Positions 25,139-33,558 of a stretch of 64,000 nucleotides of DNA are shown one piece after another (within the stretch, counting starts at the first letter, position 1; every line of letters begins with the position of its first letter). The DNA comes from an uncultured Verrucomicrobia subdivision 3 bacterium (GTDB lineage: Bacteria > Verrucomicrobiota > Verrucomicrobiia > Limisphaerales > UBA11358), in the NCBI GenBank assembly GCA_903922735.1, contig CAIXUZ010000060.1, positions 175,883 through 239,882 on the forward strand. Direction: 5' to 3'. The translations under genes were made by a program, and so were the position numbers. The notes beneath the pieces are model-generated. The model saw only the letters and a list, made by a program, of their open reading frames with translations. It made no database searches and was not told the DNA's origin.

Positions 25139-26992
25139 TCAACGCTGGTCTGGCAAGACCGATGGTTGCGCAATCGCCGCCTTTTGGTAAGTCAATAATT
25201 CAACGGCAATCCGTTCGGCCAACGAAACCTGGTTGCCGGCGCGGGCCATTTTCAGCGCGAGACCGGCGGTGGCAATGGCGTTGGAAGCGCTTCCCGTGGC
25301 AGCGTAGGCGCGGGCAAGATTTTCGAGCGCCTCCGGCCAGCCGGGTTCCAGCCGCAACGCCGCGAGAAAATTGGTAATGGCCGGCGGCGCGTGGCCTTCA
25401 GCCAACAAGGCTTTTCCCAGATTGTAATAGGGCTTGGCATACGCCGGTTGGAGCTTGATGGCTTGTGCAAATTCGCTTTCCGCCGCCGCCGGTTTGCCAT
25501 CCAGCATCAAGGCTGCACCCAGCGCGTTGTGGAGAACTGGATTATCCGGCATTTTACGAAGGGCGGCGGCAAGATGACCGGCGGCGGCGCTGAATCTCCC
25601 AGCGTCGATCAAGTTGCGGCCAAGGTGATAGTGCAGGTTCGCGTCATCAGGATGGAGGCGGACGGCGACGGCAAACTGTTCAGTGGCCTCGTCCGAACGC
25701 CCGCAGTCGTTCAACGCCGCCCCCAGCAAATCATGGGCGAGGGCATTCTCCGGATCGACCCGAATGGCCTGGGAAAATAGCGCAACACTGTTTTGCCAGC
25801 ACATGAGTTGTTGCCGGGCGAGCACCAGACAGCAGGCAAGCAAGGCGACGGCGGCAGGGATGATGAAAACTTGAACCGACGGCCTTACGGCTGCCCACTC
25901 CTTGAAAAACAAAACCACGATGAGCAAGATGCCGACCATCGGCAAATACGCATAACGGTCCGCCCAAGCCTGCGAACCGACTGGCACCAGGCCGATGACG
26001 GGAATCAACATGCCCAGAAACCAGAGCCAGCCAACGAGAAACCAGCGGAATTGAAAGCGCCAGTGCCAGGCCAGCAAGGTCACCACGAGCAGGAGCAGGA
26101 GCGAACCCAATGCCGCCACGACCGGCAACTGCCCGGGCAGCGCGTAGTTCACACACAGCTTGGAAGGACAGAAAGTTTTTCCCAGATAAGTCGCATACGC
26201 CACCGGAACATTTAACAACCGCGAAGCCAGCGGCACTTCGACCAGCCCCTTAACCGCACCGCTGCCGGTTTGCACTATCAGGGTGATGACACCGTCCGCC
26301 ACGGAAAGCATCAGGAAAGGAATTTTTTCCAGCAACTGCAGCCCGGCCGGCCGCCCGGCCAAAGCGGCCTGGTTTTGACCGAAGGTAATTCGTTGCAACG
26401 GCCAATAATCCAACAACCATAAAATGAACGGCAGGGTCACCAGCATGGGCTTGGCGGCCAACCCCAGCGTGAACAGAATCAAGGCCAGCAAATAACGGGT
26501 CGGTCGCGGGTTTTCCGTATAACGCAAATAGGCCCAAACGGTGAGGATAAAAAAAAATGAGCTTAATACATTTTTCCGTTCGGCCACCCAGGCCACGGAC
26601 TCAACATTCAACGGATGCCACGCAAACACCGCCGCCACCAGCGCCGCTGGCCAGAACTGCCCGGTCAGGCGCTTCAATAACAGCCACAACAACACCGCGT
26701 TGGTGGAATGCAGCAGGAGGTTGGTCAGATGATGTCCGCCGGCGAACCGCCGGTAAATCGAACAATCCGCCAAGTGCGACAACAGGGTCAGCGGATGCCA
26801 GTTGCCAGCGACCACGGCCGTGGCCGCCCACTGGATGCCAGCCCAAGAAAGACCAGGAATAACCTGGGGATTGTCATAGACGTATAATTGGTCGTCAAAA
26901 TTGACGAACGGAAAACCGGTGGCCGGCCAATACAGCACCATCGTGACCACGAAAAGAAAACCCCCGAACATCCAGGTTTTCCGCAGGTCCAT
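25139..26992 (-). CDS. TMTC-like membrane protein with C-terminal TPR repeats
   Basis: The 617-residue protein begins with a transmembrane segment, then LYWPATGFPFVNFDDQLYVYDNP and WHPLTLLSHLADCSIYR, followed by about ten membrane helices. These are motifs of bacterial homologues of TMTC (protein O-mannosyltransferase-like, GT-C fold) proteins. From about residue 410 TPR repeats follow (PENALAHDLLGAALNDCGRSDEA, DDANLHYHLGRNLIDAGRF, PAYAKPYYNLGKALLAEG). A glycosyltransferase role is likely but its lipid-linked donor and target are unknown. It starts 2 nt after the ispF stop. A 9-nt A tract (26549-26557) lies in the coding region. Confidence 0.8.
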   Translation of the reverse strand: MDLRKTWMFGGFLFVVTMVLYWPATGFPFVNFDDQLYVYDNPQVIPGLSWAGIQWAATAVVAGNWHPLTLLSHLADCSIYRRFAGGHHLTNLLLHSTNAVLLWLLLKRLTGQFWPAALVAAVFAWHPLNVESVAWVAERKNVLSSFFFILTVWAYLRYTENPRPTRYLLALILFTLGLAAKPMLVTLPFILWLLDYWPLQRITFGQNQAALAGRPAGLQLLEKIPFLMLSVADGVITLIVQTGSGAVKGLVEVPLASRLLNVPVAYATYLGKTFCPSKLCVNYALPGQLPVVAALGSLLLLLVVTLLAWHWRFQFRWFLVGWLWFLGMLIPVIGLVPVGSQAWADRYAYLPMVGILLIVVLFFKEWAAVRPSVQVFIIPAAVALLACCLVLARQQLMCWQNSVALFSQAIRVDPENALAHDLLGAALNDCGRSDEATEQFAVAVRLHPDDANLHYHLGRNLIDAGRFSAAAGHLAAALRKMPDNPVLHNALGAALMLDGKPAAAESEFAQAIKLQPAYAKPYYNLGKALLAEGHAPPAITNFLAALRLEPGWPEALENLARAYAATGSASNAIATAGLALKMARAGNQVSLAERIAVELLTYQKAAIAQPSVLPDQR

Positions 26993-26994
26993 AG

Positions 26995-27471
26995 TTATGG
27001 CAGATCCACACTCGCCACCGCCATCGCGGCGATGCCTTCCTCGCGGCCGATGAACCCCATCAGCTCATTGGTGGTTGCCTTCACACCAATCTGCGCCTCG
27101 CGCAAACCCAGCGCCTCGGCCAGGCGTTTTTTCATTTCGGCAATGTGCGGATAAATCTTTGGCGCCTGGGCGATGACGGTGGCGTCGATGTTAATGATCC
27201 GGCCATTTCGACAGAGCACCTGGCGCGCGGCTTCCTCCAGAAAAATGCTGCTCGGCACACCGCGCCAGCGCGGGTCGGTATTAGGAAAAAAGTGACCGAT
27301 GTCCTCCTCGCCCAGCGCGCCAAGGATAGCGTCACAGATGGCATGCATCAGCGCGTCGGCATCCGAATGACCGTCGAGGCCTTTCGGATGCGGAATCTCC
27401 ACGCCGCCGAGGACGAGTTTTCGCCCGGCGACCAATTGATGAACGTCATAGCCGATGCCCACATGAACCAT
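26995..27471 (-). CDS. ispF: 2-C-methyl-D-erythritol 2,4-cyclodiphosphate synthase
   Basis: The 158-residue protein catalyses the fifth step of the MEP isoprenoid pathway. It has the zinc ligands in GIGYDVHQLV, and GGVEIPHPKGLDGHSDADALMHAICDA, GEEDIGHFFPNTDPRWRG and NIDATVIAQAPKIYP. It ends ELMGFIGREEGIAAMAVA, as in the family. Length is normal. The gene leads into the TPR membrane protein gene with a 2-nt gap. The MEP pathway supplies the isoprenyl units used by the synthase at 11943 and by MqnP. Confidence 0.95.
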   Translation of the reverse strand: MVHVGIGYDVHQLVAGRKLVLGGVEIPHPKGLDGHSDADALMHAICDAILGALGEEDIGHFFPNTDPRWRGVPSSIFLEEAARQVLCRNGRIINIDATVIAQAPKIYPHIAEMKKRLAEALGLREAQIGVKATTNELMGFIGREEGIAAMAVASVDLP

Positions 27472-27553
27472 TCAGGGATTATAGGTACATTCAGGGAAGC
27501 GACCAAGAAATTTATCTATCTGACCAGGGGAAACGCAGGCCCGGCGAATCACT

Positions 27554-29710
27554 TCAATGACGCAGGCGGAAAAAACCGGCAGCATTGGTTTCGGGCAGGA
27601 TGATGACGTTGAAATTGCTGATGGCTGCAGCGCTGGTGCTGGGCTGGGTCCAGCCAGTTGTCGTCAGGCTAGAGTTGTATTCAAGCACATAATTTGAGGC
27701 CCAGCCGGGATAGACCAGGGCGTAGTTGGTAGCGAAAGCACCGATGGCCAGCGTCAAAAGGTTGGAGCCGGCGGACGCGCCGGCGTTTTGGGCGATGAGC
27801 TGATTCACCACGTCATAGATGGAAGCAATGGGCTGATTGGTCGGGCCGGCGGGCGGATTGGTGGGAGAGACGAGCGTAAGCGTGTTGCCGACGATGGCCG
27901 GAATTTCAGTATAGGAGAACGAACCGTTTTCAACATGGCCAGCCAGGTGGCGCACGAAATGGGTGTCGACGTCGACCGTCACGGTCAGGTCATACCAGCC
28001 GTGGTTGGTCAGGACGAAATAGGTGGGGTTGGTGGAACTGGCGGGCAAGACGTTGAAAATCCAGTTCGTGCCCGCGTAGCGGGTGTCGATGACGGTAAAA
28101 TTGACAGCGGACGCGCTCGAATTCATCAGCTGAAGACTCAGGCCATTGGTGGCGGGGTTAATGAGGGATGTGATTTCAACCTGGTTGCAGTCCTTATAGA
28201 TATTACCCGCAAACCGGCGCTGGAATCCATTGGGGCCATAGCAGGTGAAATCGTATCCACCGTTGGCGGCCGGAGGCACGGCAAAGGAATCTCTCACCGA
28301 TCCTGCCGGCGCGGCATCGTATTGCCACGGACCATCGGCGCGGAAGGCGTTGGCAAAAATCGCAAAGTGCACGGAGGAGGCCCCAGCGTTGGTCAGGGTG
28401 ATGAAAACACGGTTGCTGTTGCAATCGGTGGAACAACTGGCGTCGGGTTGATACGGCAGCGGGCAGGCCGGACGGACGCCGGGCTCCTGAATCGGAACCG
28501 ACTGGATGGCGGGGGGAGATACCAAGACGCCGTCGCCACCTTGGCGCGGTGCCGGAGGCAGCGCGGGCACGCTGAAATCCGGATGCGCGAAGTCGAAAGC
28601 CGAAGTCAGATCGCCGCAGACTTGCCGACGCCAGGCGCTGATGTTGGTTTCCTGCACGCCCGTCCAGGTTTCCAAAAAACGGATGACGGAGGTGTGGTCG
28701 AATACTTGAGAACAGACGCGTCCACCGCGGGTCCAAGGCGAAGCGATGATCATTGGCACCCGAAACCCAAGACCGGCCCGCCCGCTCGTGACCAGCTCGT
28801 CGCCGGTGCCCGGCGGTGCCAGCGGCGAGAGCGCATGATCAAAGAAACCGCCATTTTCATCGTAAGTTAAAATGAAGACCGTGGAATTGAAAATCGCCGG
28901 ATTTGCGGCCAGTGCCGCCACGACCTGATGCACAAACCATTCGCCCCGTTGAACGGACCAAGGCGGATGTTCCGAGACGAACCCGTCCATGGGAATCACC
29001 CAACTAACCTGCGGCAGGGTGCCATTAGTTACATCGGCGGCCAAAGCGCCAATCACATCGTTCACCGTGGCCACGCCCCGGTCATACAGCGGATGGCCAG
29101 GAGCCGCGTTCTTGTATTGGGCGAACCACTGCAAAGCATCCCCAAACCAATCGTTCGGCGGCCGGTAAACTTTCCAGGTCACCCCGGCAGACTGCAACCG
29201 TTCGGGATAAGTCGTCCAGGTGTAGCCATTGGCGGGCGCGTTATCGCCCAAGGACGGTCCGCCATGGGTGCCGGCCGGGTCAATCGTGCCGGTAAACAGA
29301 AAAATCCGGTTGGGAAAGGTTGGGGCGTCAACGGAACAAAAATTGGCGTCACAGATGGTATAGGCATCGGCCAGCGCATAATAGAACGGCAACCCGGTGC
29401 GGGTGTAATAGCCCATGACATTATAATTACAGTCGTTGGCCAGCGGGAAAGGCAGGACGAAATTGGTGCCATTGGGCTGAAACAGGACCGAGGAACCGTT
29501 TTGAAACAGACGAATATTGGAATCATTATAGCCGCGGACACCCTGCATGCTGCCGTAATAATGATCAAACGAACGGTTTTCCTGCATCAAGATGACGACG
29601 TGCTGCACATCCTTGATGGTTCCTTCCCCGGCGTTCAGCAGGGCGACAGGCATTAACAGCAACATGGCCCCCAGCAAGTTTACTTGCGCCAGATCGCATT
29701 TGAATTTCAT
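27554..29710 (-). CDS. Secreted phospholipase C (phosphoesterase family) with repeated C-terminal domains
   Basis: The 718-residue protein has a Sec-type signal. Its phosphoesterase domain spans about 35-400 with HVVILMQENRSFDHYYG, the substrate loop SEHPPWSVQRGEW and TYDENGGFFDH. This matches bacterial non-haemolytic phospholipase C. Two beta-sandwich C-terminal domains of the DUF756 type follow (ITLTNAGASSVHFAIFANAF and VNFTVIDTRYAG regions). The end of the protein (WASNYVLEYNSSLTTTGW ... AAGFFRLRH) has the FFRLR terminus that I associate with secreted Verrucomicrobiota proteins. Substrate, lipid or other phosphodiester, is not determined. Confidence 0.85.
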   Translation of the reverse strand: MKFKCDLAQVNLLGAMLLLMPVALLNAGEGTIKDVQHVVILMQENRSFDHYYGSMQGVRGYNDSNIRLFQNGSSVLFQPNGTNFVLPFPLANDCNYNVMGYYTRTGLPFYYALADAYTICDANFCSVDAPTFPNRIFLFTGTIDPAGTHGGPSLGDNAPANGYTWTTYPERLQSAGVTWKVYRPPNDWFGDALQWFAQYKNAAPGHPLYDRGVATVNDVIGALAADVTNGTLPQVSWVIPMDGFVSEHPPWSVQRGEWFVHQVVAALAANPAIFNSTVFILTYDENGGFFDHALSPLAPPGTGDELVTSGRAGLGFRVPMIIASPWTRGGRVCSQVFDHTSVIRFLETWTGVQETNISAWRRQVCGDLTSAFDFAHPDFSVPALPPAPRQGGDGVLVSPPAIQSVPIQEPGVRPACPLPYQPDASCSTDCNSNRVFITLTNAGASSVHFAIFANAFRADGPWQYDAAPAGSVRDSFAVPPAANGGYDFTCYGPNGFQRRFAGNIYKDCNQVEITSLINPATNGLSLQLMNSSASAVNFTVIDTRYAGTNWIFNVLPASSTNPTYFVLTNHGWYDLTVTVDVDTHFVRHLAGHVENGSFSYTEIPAIVGNTLTLVSPTNPPAGPTNQPIASIYDVVNQLIAQNAGASAGSNLLTLAIGAFATNYALVYPGWASNYVLEYNSSLTTTGWTQPSTSAAAISNFNVIILPETNAAGFFRLRH

Positions 29711-29976
29711 AACTGTTTCTGAATTTTCCGGTGCGGCTTCGGTATTATTTCAAAAGCCAGACGCCCCATTTCACCTTGATATGCCTTCGCATGGGTTGAT
29801 TCGGTTTATCACGATGTTGATCACGATAACTGATAATTACCGATCCGGCAATCACCCGACGGCGCCTTGATTTAAAATTATCTGGTTATTCCCCGCCCCG
29901 CCAATCAGGTGAATCAGACGGGCAGGGTTAAATTGAATTTCACAAAACCGACGGATGGAGCCGAACAAAAGATATT
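29711..29976. other. 266-bp intergenic region, no gene seen
   Basis: AT-richer spacer between the phoR-like stop and the phospholipase start. It should hold the phospholipase promoter. I see no convincing -35/-10 pair, RNA gene or repeat array in it. Confidence 0.5.
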
Positions 29977-31161
29977 TCAATCTTTGGAGAAAAAATCAAG
30001 GTTCGGCACCGTGAAGTAAAACGTCGCGCCCTGTCCCGGTTTGCTTTCCACCCGCACCTCGCCGCCGTGCGCCTGCACGATGTGTTTCACAATCGAAAGA
30101 CCGAGGCCGGTGCCGCCCTGATCGCGAGAACGCGCCTTATCCACGCGGTAAAACCGCTCGAACACCCGCTCCAGTGACTCCGGCGGAATGCCCGGCCCGT
30201 CGTCGCGCACAAAAACCTCAATGGCACCATCGGCCAACGCATTCCCGCCGACCACCAGACAGCCCTCTGCGCGGCCATATTTGATGGCATTGTCCACCAG
30301 GTTCGATAACACCTGATCCAGCCGGTTGGCGTCGCCGTTGACGGTGAAATCCGGCATTTCGTTCACCAGCACCACCTTTTTGATTTCCGCCTTGGTTTGG
30401 AGATGGGAAAAAACTTTATCGACGAGCGCCCGCAATCGCACCGGCTGCAAGTCCAGCTTCATCCGGCCCGATTCCAGCGAAGAGATCGTCAGCAGATCTT
30501 GAATCAGCAGATCCAGCCGGTTGGCGTTGCGTTCAATGATCTTCAGGAAACGCTCGGCCACCTCGGGATTGTTCCGCGCGCCGTCCATCAAGGTCTCAAC
30601 ATAACCCTTGATGAGGGATAGCGGCGTGCGCAGCTCATGGCTGACGTTGGCGACGAACTCCTCCCGCTGCCGTTCGAGCTGTTTGAGCCGCGTCAAATCG
30701 TGGAACACCAGAATCGTTCCCTCACGTTCGCCGGCGGCGTTGGTGATGGCGGCGGCGTTGACCTGCAGCCAGCGTTCACTCAGTCCCGGCAGCTTGATTT
30801 CGTAGTCCAGCACCTGCGGCTCGGTCTCGGCGCGCTGGAGCAGCCCGTCCAATTCCTGCAATCGCAGCGCTTCAACGATGGTTTTGCCGCGCAGTTCCGT
30901 TTTGAGGCCGAAGAGGTTTTTGAACGCACGGTTGGCGAGGTGGATTTTTCGGTTCCGGTCCAGCAACAGCAAGCCTTCGAGCATCGAGTCAAACAGGATT
31001 TTCTGCTGCGCCTGCGCGTCCACGGAAGTTTGCTGCTGGCGGCGCTGCGAGGAATCCATCTCCGCCGTGTGCCGCCCCTGCAAGGCGCCAAACTTTGCCC
31101 GCCACCAGAAATGGAGGCCGACGGCACTGATGCAGGCAATGATGGTCAGGACTGGCCACAT
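29977..31161 (-). CDS. phoR: PhoR-like sensor histidine kinase
   Basis: The 394-residue protein is taken from the ATG at 31161 (MWPVLTIIACISAVGLHFWWR), which starts directly with a membrane helix. The open frame continues to 31218, but those 19 codons read mostly through a heptamer array. A PAS-like domain (ILFDSMLEGLLLLDRNRKIH) is followed by the H-box VSHELRTPLSLIKGYVETLM, N-box NLVDNAIKYG, G1 DDGPGIPPE and G2 GTGLGLSIVKHIV. It pairs with the upstream PhoB-like regulator gene, from which it is separated by about 124 nt containing a heptamer hairpin. Likely phosphate or envelope sensing. Confidence 0.88.
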   Translation of the reverse strand: MWPVLTIIACISAVGLHFWWRAKFGALQGRHTAEMDSSQRRQQQTSVDAQAQQKILFDSMLEGLLLLDRNRKIHLANRAFKNLFGLKTELRGKTIVEALRLQELDGLLQRAETEPQVLDYEIKLPGLSERWLQVNAAAITNAAGEREGTILVFHDLTRLKQLERQREEFVANVSHELRTPLSLIKGYVETLMDGARNNPEVAERFLKIIERNANRLDLLIQDLLTISSLESGRMKLDLQPVRLRALVDKVFSHLQTKAEIKKVVLVNEMPDFTVNGDANRLDQVLSNLVDNAIKYGRAEGCLVVGGNALADGAIEVFVRDDGPGIPPESLERVFERFYRVDKARSRDQGGTGLGLSIVKHIVQAHGGEVRVESKPGQGATFYFTVPNLDFFSKD

Positions 31162-31187
31162 GGCTGGGAAAAGTAAAATTGAAGAAA

Positions 31188-31277
31188 CATTGAACCTTGA
31201 ACATTCAACGCCCAACATTCAATGACTTCCGCGCGCCGCTCCTTGGCTGTTCGAGGTTGAATGCTCAATGTTGAATG
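31188..31277. repeat. Inverted heptamer pair, CATTCAA type, between phoB- and phoR-like genes
   Basis: Left arm 31188-31222 has five 7-nt units (CATTGAA, CCTTGAA, CATTCAA, CGCCCAA, CATTCAA). After 27 nt the right arm 31250-31277 has four units (TTCGAGG, TTGAATG, CTCAATG, TTGAATG). The arms could form an imperfect hairpin in DNA or in the operon mRNA. Confidence 0.85.
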
Positions 31278-31285
31278 TTTCCGAT

Positions 31286-31966
31286 TCACTCCACAAACCG
31301 ATACCCAACCCCGCGCACCGTGTCCAGATGCTTCGCCGCCGGGCCGATTTTTTCGCGCAACCGGCGCATGTGCGTGTCCACCGTGCGCGTATCAATCAGG
31401 CTGTCATATTCCCACACGTCGCGTAAAAGCTGGTCGCGCGACTGCACCCGGCCCGCGCGCTGCGCGAGGATCGTCAGCAGCTTAAACTCCGTCGCCGTCA
31501 TTTCGATGGGCTTGTTTTTCCAGGCAATCACATGGCGCGGCAAATCAATCAGCAGGTCGCCAAAGCGCAGCTGTTCCTTCGGTTTCTCCCCGGATTGCGA
31601 ACGGGAAAGGATTTTCTTTACGCGCAACATCAATTCGCGCGGGCTGAAGGGCTTGGTCAAATAATCATCCGCGCCGAGTTCCAGGCCGAGCACGCGGTCA
31701 ATCTCCGCCGCCTTGGCCGTGAGCATGATGATGGGCACCTTGGCCGTGGCCGCGTCGAGGCGCAGCGCTTTGCAGATTTCAAAGCCATCCATCTCCGGCA
31801 ACATCACGTCGAGAATGATCAGGTCGGGTTTCTGCGTGCGGATTTTTTTGAGCGCCTCGGCGCCGTCCGCCGCCGTAGTGACGGCATAGCCGGCCTGCTT
31901 CAGATTGAACTCAACGAGCTCAATGATTTCCGGCTCGTCATCCACGACCAAAATTCGCGGTTTCAC
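31286..31966 (-). CDS. phoB: PhoB-like winged-helix response regulator
   Basis: The 226-residue protein starts at the GTG at 31966 (VKPRILVVDDEPEII). The receiver has Asp in LIILDVMLPEMDG, Thr in IIMLTAKAAE and Lys in DDYLTKPFSP. The OmpR-type winged-helix domain has IEMTATEFKLLTILAQRAG, VQSRDQLLRDVWEY and RTVDTHMRRLREKIG, ending VRGVGYRFVE. The frame upstream of the GTG lacks homology. It is divergent from nnrDE and upstream of its kinase gene. Function as a phosphate-type two-component pair is inferred from similarity. Confidence 0.88.
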   Translation of the reverse strand: MKPRILVVDDEPEIIELVEFNLKQAGYAVTTAADGAEALKKIRTQKPDLIILDVMLPEMDGFEICKALRLDAATAKVPIIMLTAKAAEIDRVLGLELGADDYLTKPFSPRELMLRVKKILSRSQSGEKPKEQLRFGDLLIDLPRHVIAWKNKPIEMTATEFKLLTILAQRAGRVQSRDQLLRDVWEYDSLIDTRTVDTHMRRLREKIGPAAKHLDTVRGVGYRFVE

Positions 31967-32044
31967 ACCGTTAGTGTGGCACGCGGCAATTCGTCGCACA
32001 ATTTCATTCCGGTTACAACCGTGTGACGATTGGGTGACAATTCC

Positions 32045-32133
32045 ATTTACGATTTGCGGTTTGCGATTTACGATTTGCTTAAATGGCCGCGCATGGAAAT
32101 ATCGTCAATCATAATTCGTAAATCGTAAATCCC
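32045..32133. repeat. Inverted heptamer pair, ATTTACG type, upstream of nnrDE
   Basis: Left arm 32045-32079 has five units (ATTTACG, ATTTGCG, GTTTGCG, ATTTACG, ATTTGCT). The right arm at 32106-32133 has units in the opposite sense (AATTCGT, AAATCGT, AAATCCC) and ends one base before the nnrDE ATG. It occupies most of the 167-nt divergent promoter region shared with the phoB-like gene. Confidence 0.8.
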
Positions 32134-33546
32134 ATGTCGATCCCAGTCATCAGCGTGGCGCAGATGCGCGAGTGGGAAGCCGCGACCTGGGCCGCCGGCC
32201 AGACCGAGGCCGAGGTCATCCGCCGCGTCGGCAAACGCGTGGCCCGCCGTGCGCGCAAGGTTACCCGCGCGGGCGACACCATCCTCGTGCTCGCCGGCAA
32301 AGGGCACAATGGCAATGACGCCCGCGCCGCCGCCAGGGAAATCGAAGGCCGCCGCGCTGAGGTGCTGGAAATATTGCTGCCGGACACCGACCTGCTCCCG
32401 CTGGAATCCGCGCTGAAGGAAAAACCCGCACTCATCGTGGACGGACTCTTTGGCACCGGCCTGAACCGTCCGCTCTCCGAGGCCTGGCAGAAAATCATTT
32501 CCGCCATCAACGCCAGCAAAATTCCCGTGCTGGCGATTGACATGCCTTCCGGCCTGAACGCCGACACCGGTGGAACGTTCGGGGCAGCCATTGAAGCAAC
32601 CGTTACGCTCACGGTAGGCGCGCCGAAAACAGGACTGCTCGCGCCGGCGGCGTGGCCGTTCGTCGGACGATTGGAAGTGACGGCAGAGGTTGGCCTCGTC
32701 CCCTGCCCGTTTGCAACCGAACTGAACTGGACCCTGCCGGAAGATTTCGAGGGTTTCCCGCCCACACGTCCCGTCACCGGAAACAAAGGCAGTTTCGGAC
32801 ACACGGCCATTGTGGCTGGAAGTTTTGGCTTTCACGGCGCCGCCGTGCTCGCCATGCGCGGCGCACAACGGGCGCAGCCGGGACTCATCACGCTGTTCAC
32901 GCAGGAAAATGTATACTATCCTGTGGCGGCACAGGTGCAGGCGGCCATGGTAAACCTGTGGCGGCCGGAAGTGAAATTACCTGAAAATACGAGTGCCTTG
33001 CTGGTCGGCCCGGGGCTGGCCGCCCGAGATTTGCCGGATGAAATACGCAAAGCGGTGCGGCACTGGTGGCGCGATCTGAAATTTCCACTCATCGTGGATG
33101 CCAGTGCGCTGGACTTTCTGTCGGCGGAACCGTTCCAGAAAAATTGCATCCGAGTGCTCACGCCCCACCCCGGCGAAGCGGCGCGACTGCTCAACAGCAC
33201 CGCGGCGCAGGTGCAGGCCAATCGTCAGGCAGCGCTGCGCGAACTTTCGCGGAAATATGGCAACTGCTGGGTGGTGCTGAAAGGACACCAGACACTGGTC
33301 GGACGCAGCGAGGGAAATATTTTCATCAATTCGTCCGGCAACGCGCAACTCGCGCAGGGCGGCAGCGGCGATTTGCTGGCAGGCTTCATCACCGGTTTGC
33401 TGGCGCAACCGGCGTTGCAGACCAACGCAGAAAATGCTTTGCGCTACGCCGTCTGGCAGCACGGGGCGGCGGCGGATAAATTATCAGCAGCCCGCAACAA
33501 CTGGACGGTGGAAGGCCTGGCGCAGGAAATCGGCAACGCGCGGTAA
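32134..33546 (+). CDS. nnrD: Bifunctional NAD(P)H-hydrate epimerase / ADP-dependent dehydratase
   Basis: The 470-residue protein repairs hydrated NAD(P)H. The N-terminal epimerase domain (about 1-215) has VLAGKGHNGNDARAAA, VDGLFGTGLNRPLSE and DMPSGLNADTGGTFG. The usual NNGGD motif is changed to HNGND here. The C-terminal dehydratase domain (about 230-470) has GNKGSFGHTAIVAG, LTPHPGEAARLLN, VVLKGHQTLVG and the catalytic GSGDLLAGFITGLL. The fused architecture is the common bacterial form. A heptamer array abuts its start codon. Confidence 0.9.
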   Translation: MSIPVISVAQMREWEAATWAAGQTEAEVIRRVGKRVARRARKVTRAGDTILVLAGKGHNGNDARAAAREIEGRRAEVLEILLPDTDLLPLESALKEKPALIVDGLFGTGLNRPLSEAWQKIISAINASKIPVLAIDMPSGLNADTGGTFGAAIEATVTLTVGAPKTGLLAPAAWPFVGRLEVTAEVGLVPCPFATELNWTLPEDFEGFPPTRPVTGNKGSFGHTAIVAGSFGFHGAAVLAMRGAQRAQPGLITLFTQENVYYPVAAQVQAAMVNLWRPEVKLPENTSALLVGPGLAARDLPDEIRKAVRHWWRDLKFPLIVDASALDFLSAEPFQKNCIRVLTPHPGEAARLLNSTAAQVQANRQAALRELSRKYGNCWVVLKGHQTLVGRSEGNIFINSSGNAQLAQGGSGDLLAGFITGLLAQPALQTNAENALRYAVWQHGAAADKLSAARNNWTVEGLAQEIGNAR

Positions 33547-33558
33547 TGGTTTTTTGAC

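Noticed and set aside
27788..28870. 360-codon plus-strand frame over the phospholipase
   Set aside because: Shadow of a secreted enzyme with clear catalytic motifs on the other strand.
31162..31218. N-terminal extension of the PhoR-like kinase
   Set aside because: Its codons lie mostly in a heptamer array (31188-31222); the membrane segment begins at the ATG at 31161.
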